Source: an uncultured Eubacteriales bacterium
GTDB lineage: Bacteria; Bacillota; Clostridia; Oscillospirales; Oscillospiraceae
Length of the DNA stretch: 64,000 bases
NCBI GenBank assembly: GCA_900545495.1
Contig: UQZJ01000009.1
Location: 1-64,000, forward strand
Reading direction: 5' to 3'
Made by a program: the position numbers and the translations under genes. Position 1 is the first letter of the stretch, and each line of letters starts with the position of its first letter. Below the pieces are notes generated by a model. That model was given only the letters and a program-made list of their open reading frames with translations, did no database searches and was not told the origin of the DNA. Below, piece by piece: positions 56,556 to 64,000 of this stretch.

Positions 56556-56590
56556 GAAGCGCTCCGGCCTTGCCGGAGCGCTTCTTTTTT
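56556..56590 (+). terminator. Terminator of the acidic protein gene
   Basis: GAAGCGCTCCGGC and GCCGGAGCGCTTC form a perfect 13-bp stem around CTT, followed by six T. Confidence 0.92.
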
Positions 56591-56592
56591 GC

Positions 56593-57969
56593 TTATTCCT
56601 CGTTCTCCGCCAGATACCGCGCCACATAGACGCCGCTGGCCGACGCGTGGGACAGGGAGTGGGTCACGCCGCTGCCGTCGCCGATGACGAACAGGCCCTT
56701 GTGGAGCGTCTCCAGATTCTCGTCCAGCGCCACCTCCATGTTGTAGAACTTTACCTCCACGCCGTAGAGCAGCGTGTCGTCGCTGGCGGTGCCGGGGGCG
56801 ATCTTGTCCAGCGCGTAGATCATCTCGATGATACCGTCCAGAATGCGCTTGGGCATCACCAGACTCAGGTCGCCGGGGGTGGCCGCCAGCGTGGGGGTCA
56901 TGAAGCCCTTTTCAATGCGCTTGGGCGTAGTACGCTGTCCGCGGATCAGGTCGCCGAACCGCTGCACCATCACGCCGCCGCCCAGCATATTGCTGAGCCG
57001 TGCGATGCTCTCGCCGTAGCCGTTGCTGTCCCGGAACGGCTCGGTAAAGTGCTTGGACACCAGCAGGGCGAAGTTGGTGTTCTCCGTATGCATGGCCGGA
57101 TCCTCGTAGCTGTGGCCGTTGACGGTGACGATGCCGTTGGTGTTCTCGTTGACCACCGCGCCACGGGGATTCATGCAGAACGTCCGCACCTTGTCCTGAT
57201 ATTTCTCGGTCTTATAGACGATCTTGCTCTCGTACAGCTCGTCGGTAATGGGGGCGAACACCTCGGCGGGCAGCTCCACCCGGACGCCGATATCCACCCG
57301 GTTGGACTTGGTGGGGATCTTCAGCGCCTCACATACGGACTCCATCCACTTGCTGCCGCTGCGTCCCACGGAGATGATGCACTTGCGGCCGCTGAACGTA
57401 CCCTTGTCCGTCTCCGCCTCATAGGTGCCATCCTCCGCGATGGTCAGTGCCTTCACCGGCGTCAGGAAGTGGAAGTCGATATGCTCCTTCAGCTGGGCGT
57501 ACAGGTTTTCCAGCACCTTATAGTTGATATCCGTACCCAGATGCCGCACGGAGGCGTCCAGCAGGTGGAGATTATTTTGCAGGCACAGGCGCTTGAAGCC
57601 GCTGTCCGCCGTGGAGTACAGCTTGGTGCCGGCGCCGCCGCAGGCCACGTTGATGTCGTCCACATAGTGCATCAGCTCCATGGCCTTCTGCTTGCCGATG
57701 TACTCGTACAGCGTGCCGCCAAACTCGTTGGTCAGGTTGTACTTACCGTCTGAGAAGGCACCAGCGCCGCCGAAGCCGTTCATAATGGCACAGGTCTTGC
57801 AGTGGATGCAGGACTTGATCTTGTCGCCGTCAATGGGACAGTGCCGCTTCTCCAGCGGGTTGCCCGCCTCCAGCACGGCCACCTTCCACTCCGGCTTCCG
57901 CTGCATCAGCTCATAGGCGGAGAAGATACCGCCGGGGCCTGCGCCGATGATCAATACATCATATTTCAT
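56593..57969 (-). CDS. FAD-dependent oxidoreductase (COG2509-like)
   Basis: The 458-residue flavoprotein has an N-terminal Rossmann motif VLIIGAGPGGIFSAYEL and a C-terminal GDGSGVTHSLSHASASG FAD-binding run. A cysteine-rich segment near residues 44-61 (HCPIDGDKIKSCIHCKTC) could bind an iron-sulfur cluster. Such proteins are annotated as uncharacterised FAD-dependent dehydrogenases. AAGGAGGTAA precedes the ATG. Substrate unknown. Confidence 0.82.
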   Translation of the reverse strand: MKYDVLIIGAGPGGIFSAYELMQRKPEWKVAVLEAGNPLEKRHCPIDGDKIKSCIHCKTCAIMNGFGGAGAFSDGKYNLTNEFGGTLYEYIGKQKAMELMHYVDDINVACGGAGTKLYSTADSGFKRLCLQNNLHLLDASVRHLGTDINYKVLENLYAQLKEHIDFHFLTPVKALTIAEDGTYEAETDKGTFSGRKCIISVGRSGSKWMESVCEALKIPTKSNRVDIGVRVELPAEVFAPITDELYESKIVYKTEKYQDKVRTFCMNPRGAVVNENTNGIVTVNGHSYEDPAMHTENTNFALLVSKHFTEPFRDSNGYGESIARLSNMLGGGVMVQRFGDLIRGQRTTPKRIEKGFMTPTLAATPGDLSLVMPKRILDGIIEMIYALDKIAPGTASDDTLLYGVEVKFYNMEVALDENLETLHKGLFVIGDGSGVTHSLSHASASGVYVARYLAENEE

Positions 57970-58006
57970 CAGAAGATTACCTCCTTCACATTTTCAACCA
58001 GCATAC

Positions 58007-58035
58007 AGTATACCCGAAGTATCGGCAGGACGCAA
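58007..58035 (-). promoter_or_regulatory. Promoter of the FAD-dependent oxidoreductase
   Basis: TTGCGT (58030-58035), 17 bases and TATACT (58007-58012) on the minus strand. Confidence 0.7.
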
Positions 58036-58087
58036 TTTCTTTTTTCTTATTCCTCACATTTGTATTTCAAATCACGCGCGAATCTGC

Positions 58088-58093
58088 TACAAT
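58088..58093 (+). promoter_or_regulatory. Extended -10 of the thyA-folA-recG operon
   Basis: TGCTACAAT lies 28 bases before the thyA start. A weak -35 TTTCAA is 17 bases upstream. Confidence 0.5.
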
Positions 58094-58120
58094 GAGGAAA
58101 ACAAACAGGGGGGTACGCTT

Positions 58121-58951
58121 ATGAGCCGTGCAGACCAGATCTTCAAGGAAAATTGCCGTGACATCCTGCAAAACGGGGTGTGGGACACCGACCAGCAAGT
58201 GCGTCCCCACTGGGACGACGGCACGCCCGCCCACACCGTAAAAAAGTTCGGCATCGTCAACCGCTACGATCTACGGGAGGAGTTTCCCATCCTCACCGTG
58301 CGCCGCACCTATTTCAAGACCTGCATCGACGAGCTGCTGTGGATCTGGCAGCAGAAGTCCAACAACATCCACGACCTGCGGGGCCACATCTGGGACAGCT
58401 GGGCGGATGAGAACGGCTCCATCGGCAAGGCCTACGGCTACCAGCTGGCGGTGAAGCACCAGTACCCCGAGGGGGAGATGGATCAGGTGGATCGGGTGCT
58501 GTACGATCTGAAGCACAACCCCGCCAGCCGCCGCATCCTCACCAATATCTACAACTTTCAGGATCTCCACGAGATGGCGCTGTATCCCTGCGCCTACTCC
58601 ATGACCTTTAATGTCTCCGGCAACACCCTCAACGCCATCCTCAACCAGCGCAGTCAGGATATGCTGGCCGCCAACAACTGGAACGTGGTGCAGTACAGCG
58701 TGCTGGTGCATATGATGGCGCAGGTGTCCGGTCTGGAGGCCGGCGAGCTGGTTCACGTCATCGCCGACGCCCACATCTACGACCGCCATGTCCCCATCAT
58801 CGAAAAGCTGCTGGAGCAGGACGAGCGTCCCGCTCCCCGCTTCGTGATGGACAAGTCTATCTCCGATTTCTACCGGTTCACACGGGACAGCTTCTCGCTG
58901 GAGGGCTACGACCCTCAGCCCTTCGAGGACAAGATCCCCGTGGCCATCTAA
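58121..58951 (+). CDS. thyA: Thymidylate synthase
   Basis: ThyA makes dTMP from dUMP with methylene-tetrahydrofolate. The 276-residue product has the catalytic Cys in ALYPCAYSMTF, the RSQDMLAANNWNVVQYS run and the HVIADAHIYDRHV motif. The ATG at 58121 has AGGGGGG upstream; an earlier frame start overlaps the oxidoreductase promoter. folA follows, giving the usual coupling of thymidylate and folate recycling. Confidence 0.96.
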   Translation: MSRADQIFKENCRDILQNGVWDTDQQVRPHWDDGTPAHTVKKFGIVNRYDLREEFPILTVRRTYFKTCIDELLWIWQQKSNNIHDLRGHIWDSWADENGSIGKAYGYQLAVKHQYPEGEMDQVDRVLYDLKHNPASRRILTNIYNFQDLHEMALYPCAYSMTFNVSGNTLNAILNQRSQDMLAANNWNVVQYSVLVHMMAQVSGLEAGELVHVIADAHIYDRHVPIIEKLLEQDERPAPRFVMDKSISDFYRFTRDSFSLEGYDPQPFEDKIPVAI

Positions 58952-58963
58952 GGAGGAACGCCC

Positions 58964-59533
58964 ATGTATGCCATTGCAGCCGTTGACCAACACTGGGGCA
59001 TCGGCCGGGATAACGCCCTGCTGTTTCACATCTCCGCCGATATGAAGCGCTTCCGCGCCCTGACGGAGGGCAAGACCGTCCTCATGGGCCGCAAGACCCT
59101 GCAATCCCTGCCCGGCGGCAGGGGACTGCCCCACCGCCGCAACATCGTCCTCACCGGCGACCGAGACTTTACCGCGGAAAATGCGGAGATCGTCCACTTC
59201 CCCGTAGAGGCGGTGTTTCAGGCCGGGGAGGACGCATGGATCATCGGCGGCGAAAGCGTCTACCGCCGGTTTCTGCCCCTGTGCGACCGGGTGTATATCA
59301 CCAAGATCTTTGCCGACGGTCACGCCGACGCCTTTTTCCCCGATCTGGACGCCGACCCCCAGTGGCAGGCGGACAGCGAGAGCGAGATCATGGAGGAGGA
59401 CGGCCTGAAGTACCAATTCGTGGAGTATGTCCCCGCGCCGGAGGAGGCGCTGCTGCCCTCCCCGGCAGAGGAGACGCAGGAGCCGCCTCTGTTTGCGCCG
59501 CCTGCCGACTTCTCCGCCTTCAGCGGCTTCTGA
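58964..59533 (+). CDS. folA: Dihydrofolate reductase with acidic C-terminal tail
   Basis: FolA reduces dihydrofolate made by ThyA. The 189-residue product has the family features: AAVDQHWGIGRDNALLFHIS, GRKTLQSLPGG, and IIGGESVYR. About 30 extra residues at the end are rich in Glu, Pro and Phe (EEALLPSPAEETQEPPL), beyond the usual 160. AAGGAGGAA precedes the ATG. Confidence 0.95.
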   Translation: MYAIAAVDQHWGIGRDNALLFHISADMKRFRALTEGKTVLMGRKTLQSLPGGRGLPHRRNIVLTGDRDFTAENAEIVHFPVEAVFQAGEDAWIIGGESVYRRFLPLCDRVYITKIFADGHADAFFPDLDADPQWQADSESEIMEEDGLKYQFVEYVPAPEEALLPSPAEETQEPPLFAPPADFSAFSGF

Positions 59534-59537
59534 CGCC

Positions 59538-61592
59538 ATGGCCGATCTCAACACCGACATCCGGTATATCAAGGGCATCGGCGAAACGCGGGCCAAGGCG
59601 CTGCACAAGCTGGGCATCGCCACGCTGGGCGATCTGCTGTCCTACTTCCCCCGCCGGTGGGAGGATCGGACGCTGGAGCGCCCCATCCGGGAGCTGCCCG
59701 TGGGCGAATACGCCTGCGTCCGGGCCATGCTGGCCGGCGACCCCACCGCCAGCCGTATCGCCGGCGGCCGCACACTGGTGAAGGTGCGGGCCGTGGACGA
59801 TAGCGGCGTGCTGGATGTTGCCTTTTTCAATCAGGAGTACCGGAAAACCAGCCTCCACAAGGGGGAGACATATATCTTCTACGGCAAGGTAGAGGGCGAC
59901 CTGCTGCGCCGCCGCATGACCAACCCCCTGCTGGAGCCGGAGGGCCGCCAGCTGCTGACCGGGCGCATCATGCCCATCTATCCCCTGACCGCCGGTATCA
60001 CACAGTCTCGGCTGGCGGAGGCCATGCGGCAGGGTCTGGACGCCTGCCGTGACCTGCTGCCCGACGCGCTGCCCGATGCGGTGCGGCAGGCGCATCACCT
60101 GTGCTACGCAGGCTACGCCTACGAGAACATCCACTTCCCCACCTCGCCGGAGGCGCTGGATATCGCCCGCCGCCGTCTGGTGTTTGAGGAGCTTTTTGTA
60201 CTGGCCTGCGGTCTGCGGCTGCTGCGCGCCCGCCGGGAGACGGGACACGGCCCCGCCTGTGACAACGTGGCCTTGACGCCCTTCTACGACGCCCTGCCCT
60301 TCGCGCTGACAAATGCCCAGCGCCGCGCCGTGGAGCAGGCCGTGTCCGACATGACCTCCGGCCGCCCCATGAACCGGCTGTGTCAGGGCGATGTGGGCAG
60401 CGGCAAGACCATGGTGGCCGCCGCCTGCGTCTGGTTCGCCGCCCAGAGCGGCTGGCAATCGGCGCTGATGGCGCCCACGGAGATCCTGGCCCGCCAGCAC
60501 TATGAAAATCTATCGCCGCTGTTTGCCCGCTTCGGGCTGCGCTGCGCCCTGCTCACCGGCTCCACCCGCGCCAAGGAGCGCCGGGAGATTCTGGCCGGTC
60601 TGTCCAACGGCAGCATCGACCTGTGCATCGGTACCCACGCCCTGCTGACCGAGGATGTGCAGTACGCCCGGCTGGGGCTGGTCATTACCGACGAGCAGCA
60701 CCGCTTCGGCGTGGATCAGCGGGCGGCGCTGTCCAAAAAGGCCGCGTCCCCCCATATGCTGGTGCTGTCCGCCACCCCCATCCCCCGGACGCTGGCCCTC
60801 ATCATCTACGGCGATCTGGACGTGTCCGTCATCGACGAGCTGCCCCCCGGACGGCAAAAGGTGGACACCTTCGCCGTAGGGGAGAAATACCGTCAGCGGC
60901 TGAATGCCTTCATCCGCAAGCAGGTGACCGAGGGGCATCAGGTGTTCATCGTCTGCCCGCTGGTGGGGGAGGACGACCATCTTCCCGATGAGCGGAAGGC
61001 TGTGACTGCCTACGCCCAGAAATTACAGGACGAGGTGTTCCCCGACCTGCGCGTTGCCGTGCTCCACGGGCGCATGAAGGCCAAGGAGAAGGAATCCGTC
61101 ATGGCGGCCTTCGCCGCCGGAGACAGCGATATTCTGGTATCCACCACCGTGGTGGAGGTGGGCGTGGACGTACCCAACGCCAACCTGATGGTGGTGGAGA
61201 ACGCCGAGCGCTTCGGCCTCAGCCAGCTCCACCAGCTCCGCGGCCGCGTAGGCCGGGGCAGCGCCAAGAGCTGGTGCGTCCTGCTGTCCGACAGCGACAA
61301 CGAGGATACCCGCCGCCGTCTGAAGGTGCTGACGCAGACCAACGACGGCTTCAAGATCTCCGAGGAGGATCTGCGCCTCCGGGGGCCCGGCGACTTTTTC
61401 GGCCAGCGGCAGCACGGTCTGCCCACGCTGAAGGCCGCCGATCTCAGCTGCGATATGCGGCTGCTGGAGGAGGCGCAGTCCGCCGCCAACGATCTGTTGG
61501 ACGGCGACCCCTCCCTGTCCGGCCCCGCCCATGCCCTGCTGCGCCGGCGCATCGACCGATTGTTCGCGGTAAACGAGGGCGGCTTGAACTGA
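59538..61592 (+). CDS. recG: ATP-dependent DNA helicase RecG
   Basis: RecG remodels stalled replication forks and Holliday junctions. The 684-residue product has the N-terminal wedge domain with an OB fold and the helicase motifs: GDVGSGKT, DEQHRFGV, SATPIPRT and QLRGRVGRG. The C-terminal GPGDFFGQRQHG run is typical. The ATG at 59538 is four bases after folA. A small RNA terminator overlaps the region just past its stop. Confidence 0.97.
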   Translation: MADLNTDIRYIKGIGETRAKALHKLGIATLGDLLSYFPRRWEDRTLERPIRELPVGEYACVRAMLAGDPTASRIAGGRTLVKVRAVDDSGVLDVAFFNQEYRKTSLHKGETYIFYGKVEGDLLRRRMTNPLLEPEGRQLLTGRIMPIYPLTAGITQSRLAEAMRQGLDACRDLLPDALPDAVRQAHHLCYAGYAYENIHFPTSPEALDIARRRLVFEELFVLACGLRLLRARRETGHGPACDNVALTPFYDALPFALTNAQRRAVEQAVSDMTSGRPMNRLCQGDVGSGKTMVAAACVWFAAQSGWQSALMAPTEILARQHYENLSPLFARFGLRCALLTGSTRAKERREILAGLSNGSIDLCIGTHALLTEDVQYARLGLVITDEQHRFGVDQRAALSKKAASPHMLVLSATPIPRTLALIIYGDLDVSVIDELPPGRQKVDTFAVGEKYRQRLNAFIRKQVTEGHQVFIVCPLVGEDDHLPDERKAVTAYAQKLQDEVFPDLRVAVLHGRMKAKEKESVMAAFAAGDSDILVSTTVVEVGVDVPNANLMVVENAERFGLSQLHQLRGRVGRGSAKSWCVLLSDSDNEDTRRRLKVLTQTNDGFKISEEDLRLRGPGDFFGQRQHGLPTLKAADLSCDMRLLEEAQSAANDLLDGDPSLSGPAHALLRRRIDRLFAVNEGGLN

Positions 61593-61594
61593 AC

Positions 61595-61633
61595 AAAAAA
61601 ATGGACGGAGCGCCGCAGGCGTTCCGTCCATTT
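61595..61633 (-). terminator. Terminator of the C-rich small RNA
   Basis: AAATGGACGGAGCGCC pairs with GGCGTTCCGTCCATTT (one G:T) around GCA, and the seven-T run is on the minus strand. On the plus strand the tail is only TTTAAATG, so it serves the leftward RNA better than recG. Confidence 0.85.
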
Positions 61634-61724
61634 AAATGCCGGGCGAAAGGGGGGAGCCCGACAGGGGGAAGAGCATATTCACAGAAAGCATCGTGTCCGC
61701 AAGTCAAACACAATACTATGCTTT
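61595..61724 (-). ncRNA. C-rich small RNA candidate between recG and uvrC
   Basis: A consensus promoter (61731-61759) and a strong terminator (61595-61633) on the minus strand predict an RNA of about 130 bases with no protein gene. The 5' part folds as AAGCAT...ATGCTT with an inner GTGT/ACAC pair. Then comes a single-stranded TCTTCCCCCTGT and a hairpin CGGGC/GCCCG whose loop is TCCCCCCTTTC. Such C-rich loops are used by Firmicute small RNAs (RsaE/RoxS type) to pair with ribosome sites. The class is inference; no known family was recognised, and it is not 6S, SRP or tmRNA by eye. Confidence 0.6.
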
Positions 61725-61730
61725 TTGCAT

Positions 61731-61759
61731 ATTGTACCGCAACAGTCCTGTCTTGTCAA
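61731..61759 (-). promoter_or_regulatory. Promoter of the C-rich small RNA
   Basis: TTGACA (61754-61759), 17 bases and TACAAT (61731-61736) on the minus strand. No protein gene lies downstream before the terminator. Confidence 0.8.
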
Positions 61760-61830
61760 CGCTTTTCGCGGTTCTCTTTTCCTTTTTCTGGTACCTCCCC
61801 CGCCCTGCGCGCCGGCGGCGACGCCCCCCC

Positions 61831-61859
61831 TTGTCTGCCCGGCCGCGCCGTGTTATACT
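61831..61859 (+). promoter_or_regulatory. Promoter of uvrC
   Basis: TTGTCT (61831-61836), 17 bases ending in TGT and TATACT (61854-61859) form an extended -10 promoter. No clear LexA box overlaps it. Confidence 0.7.
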
Positions 61860-61887
61860 AAGGAAAATTTGTGAAGGGAGGGGCGTC

Positions 61888-63714
61888 ATGACAAAGGACG
61901 AGCTGCGCGCCAAAGCCAACGATCTGCCGCTGCTGCCGGGGGTCTATCTGATGATGGACAAGACAGGGCAGGTCATCTATGTGGGCAAGGCCAAAAAACT
62001 GAAAAATCGGGTGAGCCAATACTTTCAGGACACCGCCTCCCACAACGACAAGACCCGCCGCATGGTGTCGCAGGTGGATCGGTTCGACACCATTATCGTC
62101 CGCTCGGAATTTGAGGCGCTCATTCTGGAGAACTCCCTGATCAAGCGGCATATGCCACGCTACAATATCCTGCTGAAGGACGACAAGGGCTACCCCTTCG
62201 TGCGGCTGGATGAATCGTCCGAATACCCTCGCTTCACCCTGGTGACCCGTCCCGCGCAGGACGGTGCCCGGTACTTCGGCCCCTTCGGGGGGCGCAGTGA
62301 GACGCGGCACGCCATCGACGCGGTGTGCGCCGCCCTGCGGCTGCCCACCTGCTCCCGCCGGTTTCCACGGGATATCGGCAAGGAGCGCCCCTGCCTGAAC
62401 CACCATATCGGTCGGTGCGACGGCTTCTGCCGCCCCGACGGGCCGGACGCCGCCGAGTACCGCCGCCGCATCGAACAGGCGGTGCGGCTGTTTGAGGGGC
62501 GGCTGCGGCAGGTAACGGCGGAGCTGACTGCCCGGATGAACGACGCCGCCGAGGCGCTGGACTTTGAGCAGGCCGCCGCCCTGCGGGATCAGGTGCGGGC
62601 ACTGGCTGTCCTGTCCAAGAACCAGAAGGTCATCGCCGGCATCTGCGCTGACACCGACGTGTGGGGCGTGTACACCGGCCCCGCCCGGGCCGGCTGCGCC
62701 GTGCTGCACATCGAGGACGGCGACCTGCTGGGCCGCCGGGTGGAGGTGCTGCCCGCCGCCGAGGACGACGCGGCGCTGCTGAGCGCCGTGGTGACCCAGT
62801 ACTATCTGGATCGCGAGGTGCTGCCCCGGGAGATCCTGCTCCCCCTGCCCATCGAGGATATGGACACCCTGTCCGCCCTGCTGACAGAGCGCTGCGGCCA
62901 CGCCGTCACCCTCCGTATACCCCAGCGCGGCCAACGCCGTGAGCTGCTGGACATCGCCGGCCGCAATGCCCGGGAGGAGGTGGAGCGTGTCACCTCCGAC
63001 GCCGAGCGCACCACCGGGACGCTCCGGCTTTTGCAGGAGCTGGCGGAGCTGCCCGCCCTGCCCCGCCGCATGGAGAGCTACGACATCTCCCACACCGGCG
63101 GCGCCGATCAGGTGGCCAGCATGGTGGTATTTGTGGATGGGCGGCCCCTGAAGCGGGACTACCGCCGGTTCCAGATCAAGACCTGCACCGGCGCCGATGA
63201 CTACGGCGCCATGGCGGAGGTGCTGGAGCGCCGCTGCCGCCGGTATCTGGATGGCGATGAAAAATTCGCCCCGCTGCCTGACCTGCTGCTCATCGACGGC
63301 GGCGTGCAGCACGCCCGCGCCGTGGAGACGGTGCTGGAAAAGCTGGGACTGACCGTTCCGGTGCTGGGCATGGTGAAGGACGACCGACACCGTACCCGTG
63401 CGCTGGTCACCGCCGACGGCCGGGAGATCGGTATCCAGACGCCCCCCGCCCTGTTCGCCCTCATCGGCCGGGTGCAGGAGGAGGTACACCGCTTCGCCAT
63501 CGCCTACCACCACCAGAAGCACACGAAAAGCGCCTATCGCTCCCAGCTGGACGGCATCCCCGGCGTGGGCGAGGCGCGAAAAAAGCTGCTTTTGCAGCGA
63601 TTCGGCACGGTGAAGGCCGTCCGTGCGGCAGACCTGCCCCAGCTGGAGGAGGTACTGCCCAAGCCCGCCGCCCGCGCCGTCTACGATCATTTTCACAAGG
63701 AGACCACACCATGA
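61888..63714 (+). CDS. uvrC: Excinuclease ABC subunit C
   Basis: UvrC makes both cuts in nucleotide excision repair. The 608-residue product has the GIY-YIG nuclease (GVYLMMDKTGQVIYVGKAKK), a UvrB-interaction motif (NDAAEALDFEQAAALRDQ), the RNase H-like domain with ESYDISHTGG and LLIDGG, and C-terminal helix-hairpin-helix motifs (LDGIPGVGEARKKLLLQRFG). GAAGGGAGG precedes the ATG. The stop overlaps the next gene by ATGA. Confidence 0.97.
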   Translation: MTKDELRAKANDLPLLPGVYLMMDKTGQVIYVGKAKKLKNRVSQYFQDTASHNDKTRRMVSQVDRFDTIIVRSEFEALILENSLIKRHMPRYNILLKDDKGYPFVRLDESSEYPRFTLVTRPAQDGARYFGPFGGRSETRHAIDAVCAALRLPTCSRRFPRDIGKERPCLNHHIGRCDGFCRPDGPDAAEYRRRIEQAVRLFEGRLRQVTAELTARMNDAAEALDFEQAAALRDQVRALAVLSKNQKVIAGICADTDVWGVYTGPARAGCAVLHIEDGDLLGRRVEVLPAAEDDAALLSAVVTQYYLDREVLPREILLPLPIEDMDTLSALLTERCGHAVTLRIPQRGQRRELLDIAGRNAREEVERVTSDAERTTGTLRLLQELAELPALPRRMESYDISHTGGADQVASMVVFVDGRPLKRDYRRFQIKTCTGADDYGAMAEVLERRCRRYLDGDEKFAPLPDLLLIDGGVQHARAVETVLEKLGLTVPVLGMVKDDRHRTRALVTADGREIGIQTPPALFALIGRVQEEVHRFAIAYHHQKHTKSAYRSQLDGIPGVGEARKKLLLQRFGTVKAVRAADLPQLEEVLPKPAARAVYDHFHKETTP

Positions 63715-64000
63715 GATATTACGCCACCCTCGGCCCGTCCTGCTGTGATACCGCCGCGCTGGCTTCCCTGCTGCGCCGGGGCGTCACCGGCTTCCGGCTC
63801 AATCTGTCCCACACGCCGCTGGCGGCGCGGACGGACTGGATCGATGCCCTGCACGCGGCAGAACGGAAGACCGACCTGCGCGCTCAACTGATGATCGACC
63901 TGCGCGGTCCGGAGGTGCGCATCGGCGATATGCCCGTTCCTCTGCCGCTGGCGGAGGGTGCTGCCGTCACGCTGGGCGCGGACATCCCCGTGGATGGCGA
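63711..64000 (+). CDS. Pyruvate kinase-like protein, 3' end outside window
   Basis: Only the first 96 residues are visible. They read MRYYATLGPSCCDTAALASL and then GFRLNLSHTP and QLMIDLRGPEVRIGDM, matching the pyruvate kinase barrel start (ATLGPSS, RLNFSHG, DLRGPEIRIG). The usual RTKI start is missing and the SHG glycine is replaced (SHT). It is therefore a divergent member, perhaps not the main glycolytic enzyme. It overlaps uvrC by four bases. Confidence 0.7.
   Translation, partial: MRYYATLGPSCCDTAALASLLRRGVTGFRLNLSHTPLAARTDWIDALHAAERKTDLRAQLMIDLRGPEVRIGDMPVPLPLAEGAAVTLGADIPVDG

Noticed and set aside
61595..61724. The C-rich RNA as 6S, SRP or tmRNA
   Set aside because: It is too short for 6S and tmRNA and has no central bubble; it also lacks the GGAAGCAGCC-like SRP loop.
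61740..61752. GCAACAGTCCTG near the small RNA promoter as a LexA box
   Set aside because: Only the GCAACA half resembles the lexA and recA boxes; the GTTC half is missing.

Overview
The window is about 64 kb of a GC-rich, low-plasmid-signal chromosome from a spore-forming member of the Clostridia, most like the Oscillospiraceae group. The evidence is the gene order and content: a zinc-ribbon S14, a KOW protein between map and infA, a cysteine T-box leader, a DUF1385 protein next to prmC, an AbrB/SpoVT-type regulator and spmA-spmB. Promoters are classical sigma-A type, and many carry an extended -10 (TGTGG before TAnnnT). No rRNA, tRNA, prophage, insertion sequence or CRISPR array was seen. 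Genus is inference only.

Layout. 1-6565 (minus): rpoC (3' part outside the window) and rpoB, driven by a perfect consensus promoter that faces a short plus-strand RNA candidate. 6905-9874 (minus): 23S rRNA uracil methyltransferase and a beta-CASP metallo-hydrolase. 10075-15292 (plus): secA, then a laccase-domain protein overlapping an orphan oligopeptide-binding lipoprotein. 15367-18429: lexA (minus) divergent from secG (plus), then a polysaccharide deacetylase lipoprotein and two zinc-ribbon proteins (minus). 18555-34782 (minus): one continuous S10-spc-alpha ribosomal operon of 33 genes from rpsJ to rplQ, including secY, adk, map, infA and rpoA, transcribed from one strong promoter with a long structured leader. 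34980-36739 (minus): cysS under a cysteine T-box. 36796-37372: a small membrane protein and a divergent XRE repressor sharing paired palindromic operators.

37414-43031 (minus): pgsA with its own promoter, downstream of a DUF1385-prmC-recA-recX-rimO operon whose promoter holds a LexA-like box in the same geometry as the lexA promoter. 43037-46644 (minus): a lipoprotein, response regulator and histidine kinase operon. 46795-47742 (minus): a zinc-ribbon membrane protein with a Big-type domain. 47914-51248 (plus): udk, a YdcF-like protein, a 2[4Fe-4S] ferredoxin, a tRNA methyltransferase and rsmI. 51386-52898: abrB/spoVT (minus) divergent from spmA-spmB (plus). 52935-55944 (minus): murI, DUF1934, argS. 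56135-57969: an unknown acidic protein (plus) and an FAD-dependent oxidoreductase (minus). 58121-61592 (plus): thyA, folA, recG. 61595-61724 (minus): a C-rich small RNA candidate. 61888-64000 (plus): uvrC and the start of a pyruvate-kinase-like gene.

The most interesting non-coding signals are: (1) an 85-nt structured repeat present twice, each copy directly after a stop codon inside an operon, with several compensatory base-pair changes; (2) an independently promoted and terminated C-rich small RNA between recG and uvrC; (3) matching LexA-type boxes at lexA, at the operon carrying recA and, more weakly, at abrB/spoVT; (4) a short RNA running against the rpoB promoter; and (5) the XRE/small-membrane-protein control module.
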